Shown here: piece after piece, positions 38,501-49,583 of the stretch
How the letters are laid out: every line of letters starts with the position of its first letter
Position numbering within the stretch: the first letter of the stretch is position 1
Source of the DNA: Microglena sp. YARC
Lineage: Eukaryota > Chlorophyta > Chlorophyceae > Chlamydomonadales > Chlamydomonadaceae
DNA: 64,000 nt
Assembly (NCBI GenBank): GCA_022414725.1
Contig: CM039464.1
Coordinates: 2,502,528-2,566,527 of the forward strand
Direction: 5' to 3'
Notes under the pieces: model-generated
The model's input: only the letters and a program-made list of their open reading frames with translations
Databases searched by the model: none
What the model was told of the DNA's origin: nothing
Program-made: the position numbers and the translations under genes

Positions 38501-41500
38501 CCACACACCAAAGACTCCACACACCCCCTCAGGCTGAACTACATCGAGCAGCATGCAGAGCGTATGGGCATGGACTCAGTGAGGCTAGAGAACTCCACAC
38601 AAAAATACCAAAGCACCACAACACACATCGCGCACCACACACTTCACATACCCCCTCAGGCTGAACTACATCGAGCAGCATGCAGAGCGTATGGGCATGG
38701 ACTCAGACAAGCTAGATAACGCACGAGTGAACGCTAGCCGGAGTTCCCCCATGGGTGACACCCTGGACTTGTGTGCCCGCTTTGCCGACCCTGGATCTCT
38801 CACACAGCTGGTGCCCGTGCTCACTGGACTGGTGAAGGGAGGGGTAGGCCTGAACACCAAGGTGCGCACGCGGCAGTCAGACGAGGGGAAGTGTAGTGTG
38901 TGGTGATGTGGTGTGGAGTGTGTGGTGTGTGACACGTCGTACCTGTGTGCCGGCTTTGCTGACCCTGGATCTCTCACACAGCTGGTTCCCGTTCTCACTG
39001 GGCTGGTGAAGGGAGGGGTGGGCCTGAACACCAAGGTGTGCACGCGGTAGTCAGCATGGGGGATGTGTAGCGTGTGGTGGTGTGGTGTGGAGTGTGTGGT
39101 GTGTGGCACGTCGTACCTGTGTGCCCGCTTTGCCGACCCTGGATCCCTCCAGATGCTGGTGCCCGTGCTCACTGGGCTGGTGATGGGAGGGGTGGGCCTG
39201 AACACCAAGGTGTGCACGCGGTAGTCAGCCTGGGGGATGTGTAGTGTGTGGTGTGGAGTGTGTGGTGTGTGGCACGTCGTACCTGTGTGCCCGCTTTGCC
39301 GACCCTGGATCCCTCCAGATGCTGGTGCCCGTGCTCACTGGGCTGGTGAAGGGAGGGGTGGGTCTGACCACCAAGGTATGCACGCTGCAGTCATCCTGAG
39401 GGATGCGTGGTGTGAAGTGTGTGTTGTGTGACACCCTACACCTGTGTGTGCGCTGTGCTAACTCAGGATCCCTCCAGGTGCTGGTGCCGGTTCTCACTGG
39501 ACTGGTGAAGGGAGGGGTGGGCCTGAGCATTAAGATGCGGCTTGTACCTTTTCTAATCAAATTACCTGAAATAACAGATAGATTCAAAAATGTGTTTATA
39601 ACTATGTTGTATTGTTTTGAGATTCCATGTTCAAGCTTGTTTGTAGATTTTTTTGGGTGAAAGCTTTGCCGACCCTGGATCTCTCACACAGCTGGTGCCT
39701 GAGAGTTCACTGGACTGGTGAAGGGAGGGGTGGGCCTGAAAATTAAGATGCGGCTTGTCAGCTTGTGCCTTTTCTTATTTCATTAAATTCCAGTCACTCA
39801 AGTAAGTTGTGTTCGTTTGCGATTCCCCGTTTTTTCACGCTTTTTTTGTCCGGCTGCTAGTGCCTGAGAGCTCACTGGACTGGTGAAGGGAGGGATGGGC
39901 CTGAACACCAAGGTGTGCATGCGGCAATCAGCCTGGGGGATGTGTAGTGTGTGGTGGTGTGGTGTGGAGTGTGTGGTGTGTGGCACGTCGTACCTGTGTG
40001 CCTGCTTTGCCGACCCTGGATCTCTCCAGATGCTGGTGCCCGTTCTCACTTGGCTGGTGATGGGAGGGGTGGGCCTGAACACCAAGGTTCGACTCGTGCC
40101 TGTTTTGTATTTCATCATATTCAAGTATCTTGAGATGGTTGTGTTCATTTGTGTTTCCCTGTTATTTCGCTCAGACGCTGGATCTGTCCAGATGCTGGTG
40201 CCTGTTCTCACTGGACTGGTGAAGGGAGGGGTGGGCCTGAACACCAAGGTGCGCACCCTGCAGTCATCCTGAGGGATGTGTGGTGTGTGGTGGTGTGGTG
40301 TGGAGTGTGTGGTGTGTTGCACGTCGTACCTGTGTGCCCGCTTTGCCGACCCTGGATCTCTCCAGATGCTGGTGCCCGTTCTCACTGGGCTGGTGATGGG
40401 AGGGGTGGGCCTGAACACCAAGGTGTGCACGCGGCAGTCAGCCTGGGGGATGTGTAGTGGTGTGGTGTGGAGTGTGTGGTGTGTGGCACGTCGTACCAGT
40501 GTGCCCGCTTTGCCGACCCTGGATCTGTCCAGATGCTGGTGCCCGTTCTCACTGGACTGGTGAAGGGAGGGGTGGGCCTGAACACCATGGTGCGCACCCT
40601 GCAATCATCCTGAGGGATGTGCGGTGTGTAGTGTGTGGTGTGGATTGTGTGGTGTGTGACACGTTCCTGGTTGGAAGTCCGCAGGGTTACCCATTTGTCC
40701 GTCCGACCGTCCGACCGAAAAATTGGAGCCTGCCATGTAAGCCAACTGTCTCATGACCAACTGGCTTCGGTCAGCTCCACTCCGTTGCCACCTGTCATTC
40801 CATTGCCAACACACTCCACCAATTAACCGGTGGGGGGAAGGTAGTAACCACAAGCCAGATCTCCTTGGGTTTAGGTTATAGGAGATTAGCTCAATATGGT
40901 CCCCCCCCCCCCCCCCCCCCCCCACCCCCCCCCCCTCCTCCACACACACACACACCACCACCCAAATTGCCTGTTCTTAAAATCACAATACAGACTTGTG
41001 ATAACATTGTGTACCGGTACTCATGAGTGTGGTATGGGTAGTAGTGTTCATACTATTATCGCATACCATGTACTGTTGTATCAGGGTACATGGTTATAGG
41101 GTCTGCAAGTAGGGTAGTACTCTGCATCAACTCCTTTAATGTTCGTCCTGGGCGGGTATTACGGGTAATACCCGGGTATTACGGATAGTACCCTGCGCCT
41201 CGATTAACATTTTGGGCGCGTCGACTCACAAACACCCACTCGCACGCTGCGTACCGCTTAAGAAGTACGCCATCTTCACCTCCGTAATCGGGTGAATGTG
41301 GTCGCAGGTGCAAATTTTCGTCACTTAATTTCCTGCTCGGTTAATTTGATTTATAGGACCTGCAACTGAGGCATCTCATAAACCAGAGCACACAGTGTGC
41401 ATGTATTGCTCATTTAAACCCTAATATCGCCCTGAAACTCGATTGCACGTTTTTTCCGTCGCGTAATATAGTATATGCCTCAGTTTCACGGTTGCTCCCG

Positions 41501-44500
41501 TGAAATTAAAGCTGTGAAGTTAAATTTTGCTGTCAGTACGGTAATAGTAGTTTTTCAAACACTCATACTAGTTGCACTAGCTCGTTCCAGTGACACATTT
41601 GGTCTAGTGGTACACCAAATCGCTTATTATGGGGGAAATAACCAAAAGAGGTTCTTTTTATGGGCCAATACAAGACAAGGACTTACAGTTCACGAAGAAG
41701 CTCAAAACAATTGTCTTCCCAGTATAAGTGCCTGGTTGTTCCCTTCATAGTCTCTACGGGGTCAAGGAAAACAACGTCGAAGGGTCGGGAGTTCGATTCC
41801 CCCTACGGTCACCCTTAGCGTTGCAGGTCATTGTCGACCACGATGGTAGCTTGCCCAGTCGAGGTGTTAGACCGTTATCTGCCCGCGTACGACGGGTTCC
41901 CTTAACACCACACCCCATCAGGCATTATCATTACCATTACTAGTTGCGCTCCCTAACGATGTGTCTCCCCAAGCTATACCTACCTAACCAAACCACCTAA
42001 CCCCAACCCGCTCCAACCCAACCTAATTCAACCCAATGCACCTGGTTGGCACCACTCAATTCATTCGCAACCTGGTCGCTAGCCCTACCAATGGCATCAA
42101 GCCCCTCACCCCACCCCCACCCCCACCCCACACACACATCCCACCACACACACACCCCCACACACACACCACATCCCATCCCATCCCTACACACCACACA
42201 AACACACACACTACCCCTCAGGCTGGCACCACTCAATTCATTCGCAACCTGGTCGCTACCCCTACCAATGGCATCAAGCCCACCCACCCAACCCACCCAC
42301 CCATTCCACCACTCCACGCACCTTAAACACCACGCACGCCCAAGTAACACACACACGCACCAAACACACACACACACACACACCACATCCCATCCCTACA
42401 CACCACACAAACACACACACACCACATCCCATCCCTACACACCACACAAACACACACACGCACACACCACATCCCATCCCTACACACCACACAAACACAC
42501 ACACACCACATCCCATCCCTACACACCACACAAACACACACACACCACATCCCATCCCTACACACCACATCCCATCCCTACACACCACATCCCATCCCTA
42601 CACACCACACAAACACACACTACCCCTCAGGGTGGCACCGCTCGATTCATTCGCAACCTGGTCGCTAGGGCAACCGATGACATCAAGCCTCACACACCAC
42701 ACCCATCCCCCATACACTCTATCCCACCACGCACCATACACATGACGCACAAGCAAGTAACACACACACACTCACACACCACATCCCATCCCTACACACC
42801 ACACAAACACACACACACTACCCCTCAGGTTGGCACCGCTCGATTCATTCGCAACCTGGTTGCAAGGGCAACCGATGACATCAAGCCTCACACACCGGCT
42901 CTGGTGAAGGCGCTCACTTCCGGGTGCAGGTCTGAGCGTAGTGGCGCCGTGCGTAAGGCGTACGCAGGCGCCTCTGCGCAATTGTTGAAGTAAGTGGGCT
43001 GTGCTGAACTCTTGTATGTGCCTGTGTATGCTGTGTGTCTCTGTGGGTGTGTCTGTGGGCGCCTTGTGCATGTGTTTGTAGTGTGTGGGTGTGTCCGTGT
43101 GCGCCTGTTGCATGTGTGTGCAGTGTTTTGGTGAAGGTCTGGGCGTAGTGGCGCCGTCCGCAAGGCGTACGCAGGCGCCTCTGCACAATTATTGAAGTAA
43201 GTGGTTAATGATAACGCCTGGTGGGGCGTGGGTTTAATGGAGCCCTGTCTTACGGCGGTAGAGAGAGGGCTGCTACTTTACCTGGACAGTGCTACCATGG
43301 CGGTTGACAGCGACCACAAACACTAAAGCTCATCCGTAGGGATTCGAACCCTGCACCTTCTGTCTGATTTCAACGAGCTCTACCAGAAGTAAGTGGGCTG
43401 TAGGCAGGCGCCTCTGCGCAATTGTTGAAGTAAGTGGGCACTACACCAAGCCATCCCCACCACCACCGCACCATCCTGTTGTTTGATCATCTCAATGTAT
43501 GTTTCCGGGCGCAAGTGTTGAAGTAAGTGGGCAGTGCTGAACTCTTGTATGTGCCTGAGTGTGCTGTGTGTCTGTGTGGGTGTGTCTGTGGGCGCCTGCT
43601 GCATGTGTGTGTAGTGTGTGGGTGCAGGTCTGAGCGCAGTGGCGCCGTCTGTAAGGCGTCCACAGGTGCCTCTGCGCAATTGTTGAAGTAAGTGGGCTGT
43701 GCTGAACTCTTGTATGTGCCTGTGTATGTTGTGTGGGTGTGTCTGTGGGCGCCTGCTGCATGTGTGTGTAGTGTGTGGGTGCAGTTCGGGGCGTAGTGGC
43801 GCCGTCCATAAGGCGTATGCAGGTGCCTCTGCGCAATTGTTGAAGTAAGTGGGCACTACACCAAGCCATCTCCACCACCACCCCACCATCCTGTTGTTTG
43901 ATCATCTCAATGTATGTTGCCGGGCGCAAGTGTTGAAGTAAGTGGGCAGTGCTGAACTCTTGTATGTGCCTGTGTATGCTGTGTGTCTGTGTGGGTGTAT
44001 CTGTGGGCGCCTGCTGCATGTGTGTGTAGTGTGTGGGTGAAGGTCTGAGCGCAGTGGCGCCGTGCGTAAGGCGTACGCAGGTGCCTCTGCGCAATTTTGG
44101 AAGTAAGTGGGCTGTGCTGAACTCTTGTATGTGCCTGTGTGTGCTGTGTGTCTGTATGGGTGTGTCTGTGGGCGCCTGTGGTCACATGTGTTTGCACTTG
44201 AGATGAGATGATGATTTAATTACATTGTAGAATTAATTGATAACTGTAGCACGAACTCAGGCCCCCATCGGTAAATCAACCCCCCCCCCCCCCCCCCCCC
44301 CAAACCCTCCACACACCCCAGCCCCTGCCCCCACCCAAGTCACCTCCACACACACACCCAACCCCTCCACACACCCCAGCCCTGCCCCCCACCCAAGTCA
44401 CCTCCACACACACACCCAACCCCTCCACACACCCCAGCCCCTGCCCCCCACCCAAGTCACCTCCACACACACCCCAACCCCTCCACACACCCAGCCCCTG

Positions 44501-46493
44501 CCCCCCACCCAAGTCACCTCCACCCCCCCACCCCCCCACCCCAACCCCTCCACACACCCCAGCCCCTGCCCCCACCCAAGTCACCTCCACCCACCCAACC
44601 CCCAACCCCTCCACACACCCCAGCCCCTGCCCCCACCCAAGTCACCTCCACACACACCCCAACCCCTCCACACACCCAGTCCCTGCCCCCCACCTAAGTC
44701 ACGTCCACCCACCCACCCCAACCTCAGGGCCCCCGTCGGTAAATCGATTGTTTGTGGACCCCAAGCGAGGTGAAAAGCAAACCAACCAACAACCAACCAT
44801 CTAACAAACAAACCACCACGTATGTGGACCCCAAGCAAGGTGAGAAACCAACCAACCAACAACCAACCAACTGACAAACAAACCACCATGTACGCGGACC
44901 CCAAGCAAGTTGAGAAACCAACCAACAACCAACCAACAGCCCACCACGTATGCTAGACCCCAAGCAAGTTGAGAAACCAACCAACAACCAACCAACAGCC
45001 CACCACGTATGCAAGACCCCAAGCAAAATGAGAAACCAACCAACAGCCCACCACGTTTGCTAGACCCCAAGCAAGTTGAGAAACCAACCAACAACCAACC
45101 AACAGCCCACCACGTTTGCTAGACCCCAAGCAAGTTGAGAAACCAACCAACAACCAACCAACAGCCCACCACGTTTGCTAGACCCCAAGCAAGTTGAGAA
45201 ACCAACCAACAACCAACCAACAACCCACCAGGTATGCTAGACCCCAAGCAAGTTGAGAAACCAACCAACAACCAACCAACAGCCCACCACGTATGCTAGA
45301 CCCCAAGCAAGTTGAGAAACCAACCAACAACCAACCAACAGCCCACCAGGTATGCTAGACCCCAAGCAAGTTGAGAAACCAACCAACAACCAACCAACAG
45401 CCCACCAGGTATGCTAGACCCCAAGCAAGTTGAGAAACCAACCAACAACCAACCAACAGCCCACCAGGTATGCTAGACCCCAAGCAAGTTGAGAAACCAA
45501 CCAACAACCAACCAACAGCCCACCAGGTATGCTAGACCCAAGCAAGTTGAGAAACCAACCAACAACAACCAACAGCCCACCAGGTATGCTAGACCCCAAG
45601 CAAGTTGAGAAACCAACCAACAACCAACCAACAGCCCACCAGGTATGCTAGACCCCAAGCAAGTTGAGAAACCAACCAACAACCAACCAACAGCCCACCA
45701 GGTATGCTAGACCCGAGCGAGTTGTGAAGACTGTTGCAGAAGCTAACAAACAATCGCCCGACTACACAGATGCAAACCTATTTAATATCTTGCAACTACC
45801 AACCGACCAAACAACCAACAACCAACAAATCAACAAACAAACAAACAGGTATGCTAGACCCGAGCGAGTTGTGAAGACTGTTACAGAAGATAACAAATAA
45901 TTGCCTGACTACACAGAAGCACCCCTACTGAATGTCTTGCAACTACCAACCAACCGACCAACTAACAACAAAACAACAAAACAACAGGTATGCTGGTCCC
46001 AAATGAGTTGTGAAGACTGTACCAGAAGATAATAAACAATTACCCGACTACACAGAAGCACCCCTACAGAATGTCTTGCAACTACCAACCGACCGACCAA
46101 CTAACAACAAACCAACAAACCAACAGGTATGCTGGTCCCAAATGAGTTGTGAAGACTGTACCAGAAGATAATAAACAATTACCCAACTACACCGAAGCAC
46201 CCCTACTGAATGTCTTGCAACTACCAACCGACCAACTAACAACAAACAAACAAACAAACAGGTATGCTGGTCCCAAACGAGTAGAGAAGACTGTTACAGA
46301 AGCTGTTGAGATGTATTCTCAGCCCTCAGCTGACTCAGACTCGAGATATGTGGGAGGTCTCATTTTGAGGGAGCTTCTGAGGGCCGCACCGGAGCTGTTC
46401 CAGGAGTACGCCGCGCAGGTGTGTTTGTAGGGGGGTGGGGGTATGTGGGTGTTGGTGGGGTGGGTGGTGCTGGTGGTGCTGGTGTGTGTGTGT

Positions 46494-46524
<31 letters not shown>

Positions 46525-49500
46525 GCTTCTCAGGGCTTCACCGGAGCTGTTCCAGGAGTATGCCGCGCAGGTGTGTTTGTGGGGGGTGGGGGTATGTGGG
46601 TGATGGTGTTGAGATGTATTCTCAGCCCTCTGCTGACTCAGTCTCAAGGTATGTGGGAGGTCTCATTTTGAGGGAGCTTCTGAGGGCTGCACCGAAGCTG
46701 TTCCAGGAGTACGCCGCACAGGTGTGTTTGGGTGGGGGTATGAGGGTGATGGTGGGGTGAGTGGTTGGTGGGGGTGAGGTGTGTTTCGATGGGGAGGCTT
46801 CACCGGAGCTGTTTTAGGAGTATGCCGCACAGGTGTGTTTGCGTGGGGGTGGTTTGTCAGTGTGTGTGTTTGCATGTGTGTATATGTATGCATATGTATA
46901 TGCTTGTGTATGTGTGTATGTATGTAAAACACAGGTATGTGGGAGGTCTCATTTTGAGGTAGCTTCTCAGGGCTTCACTGGAGCTGTTCCAGGAGTATGT
47001 TGCACAGGTGCGTTTGGGTGGGGGTATGAGGGTGATGGTGGGGTGGGTGGTGGTGGTGGTAGTGGGGTGTGTTTTGATGGGGGTGTGTGGGTGTTGGGGG
47101 TGGGGGTGGGGGGCCAGGAAGAAAAGGATATTCAAATGAGATAAATAAAATATGTAATGATTGGCAATGGCTGTAGTGTCGCTGCCATTTGAAATGATAC
47201 ATTGATATGATATGATGAAGTCTGATCTGATTTGATGTATGGTGCAGGTGCTACCCTTAGATTTTGGGCCCAGCATGGGTGACGGCGCCTGTATCAGATG
47301 AAATGCCACTCGATCTGATCTGATGTATTCTGGTCTGATCTGATGTATGGTGCAGGTGCTGCCCTTGGCTTTTGCACCCAACATTGGTGACGGCACATGT
47401 GTCAGTTGAAATGCCACTCGATCTGATCTGATGTATTCTGGTCTGATCTGATGTATGGTGCAGGTGCTACCCTTGGCTTTTGGACCCAACATGGGTAACG
47501 GCGCATCTGTCACTGCCATTAGGTATTATACTTGATCTGATATAATACATTCTTATCTGATATATGGTGCAGGTGCCATCCGTGTCACTGCCGTTTGAAA
47601 GTACATATGTATCTGATATGAATACCGGTATATGATATGTGGCGCATGTGCTCCCCTTGGCCTTCGGAGCCAAGCTACATGATGTACTCCAGTGTTGCTG
47701 CCATTCGAAATGATATTTTGACCTGATCTGGTCTGATCTATGGTGCAGGTACTCCCCTTGGCCTTAAGACCCATGATGAATGATGGACTCCACTGTTGAT
47801 GCCACTTGAAATGATATGTTTACCTGATCTGATCTATGGTGCAGGTTCTCCCCTTGGCCTTAAGGCCCATAATGAATGATGGACTCCAGTGTTGCTGCCA
47901 TGTGACATGGTATTATGATCTGATCTGATCTATGATGGGGGTGCTTCCCTTGGTCTCCGGAGCCAAGCTAGATGATGGACTCCAGTGTTGGTTCATTGAA
48001 ATGATATTTTGGCCTGATCTGATATGATCTGTGGTGGTGCAGGTGCTCCCCTTGGCCTTCGGAGCGAAGATGGGCGATGACTCCAGTGCCACCGCAATTT
48101 GAAATGAAATTTTGACATGATCTGATCTGATCTGATCCGTGGTGCAGGTGCTCCCCTTGGCCTTCGGAGCCAAGATGGACGATGACTCCTCTGCCGCCGC
48201 AATTTGGAAGGAGGTGTGGGAGGAGGGCGTGAGCAGCGAGGCTGGTGCAGTTCGCCTGTACGGATCTGAGATTGTAGGGGTCCTGACCGAGGGGCTTGCC
48301 TCCTCCCAGTGGGGGCGCAAGAAGGCCTGTGCTGAGGCCATTGTTCAAATGACCCAGCTTGGCAGCGATGTCCTTGTGGGCCCCAATGCTGTGCGCCTGA
48401 CTGACAGCTTGCTCATGGAGCTAGGGGGCAGGCTGTGGGATGGAAAAGAGAAGCTTCTAGATGCGCTGGGTGCCCTTGCTCCCTCTGCCCAGGCGTCACT
48501 AGAGCCTACCCCCGGCCACCTGAAGATCCTAGAGGTGATGCTGATGAGGTTTAATTAGACATTGATTTGGTTTGATTTGACTTTATTGAAGCTGTGTTTA
48601 CGGCATTTTTGGCGGAACCTCCCATCTGGGGGGCGGGAGCCCCCAGTGTTACCCATTTGTCCGTTCGACCGACCGTCTGACCATGATGAAGCCAGACACT
48701 TCAGCCAATAGCCTCGTAACTAACTCGCTTCCCTTGCCACCTGTTGCTTCGTCGCGATCACTCTCCGCCATTTTTTGGCGTCGCAGGCGACGTTGCATCA
48801 AACTTGTATACCTCAATTTGACCACTCACAAGTACCATGTATCTACCCACATCCCTGTTCAACAAATGGCTCAGTGGCAGAGCTCCTTTAACGACAAATG
48901 TGCCAGGTTCGGATCCCCATGGGTGTGCCTTAGTGTTCGCGGTCGCTGTCAACCGCCATGGTAGCTTTGTTCGCGTAAAGTAGCAGCCCGTTCCCCACCG
49001 CCGTAAGACGGGCTCCCTTAATACCACGCCCCACCAGGCGTCATCATAACTCACTACCCACAGGTGATGCTGACCGCCGCCATCCGCAACAAGGTGGTGA
49101 ACTTGACTGCTTAGTGTTGACTCTCACAATTCCCCCCCACCCACCCCACCCCACCCCACCCCACCCCACACACATATCTACCCACAGGTGGTGCTGACCC
49201 CTGCCAGCCACAAGAAGGTGGTCAACTTGACTGCTTAGTGTTGACTCTCACAATTCCCCCCCCACTTCACTACCTATAGGTGATGCTGACCGCTGCCAGC
49301 CACAAGAAGGTGGTCAACTTGACTGCTTTGTGTTGACTCTCACAATTCCCCCCCCACTTCACTACCTATAGGTGATGCTAACCGCTGCCAGCCGCAACAA
49401 GGTGGTGCACTTGACTGCTTAGTGTTGATTTCACAATTCCCCTTCCCACTTCACTCCCCACAGGTGATGCTGACCGCCGCCAGCCGCAAGAAGGTGGTGA

Positions 49501-49542
49501 ACTTGACTGCTTAGTGTTGAATCTCACGATCCCCCCCCCCCC

Positions 49543-49583
<41 letters not shown>

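Noticed and set aside
36411..38659. Tandem gene family or polyprotein
   Set aside because: Each unit contains only about 46-60 coding bases bounded by splice-like sites, followed by non-coding ACACACCACA spacers.
41475..41750. + strand ORF of 91 codons in an intron
   Set aside because: No family, mixed composition, ends at the start of a SINE; probably chance.
48862..48940. Functional tRNA gene
   Set aside because: A and B boxes are present but the cloverleaf is incomplete and the sequence continues into a body shared with two other dispersed copies, as in a SINE.
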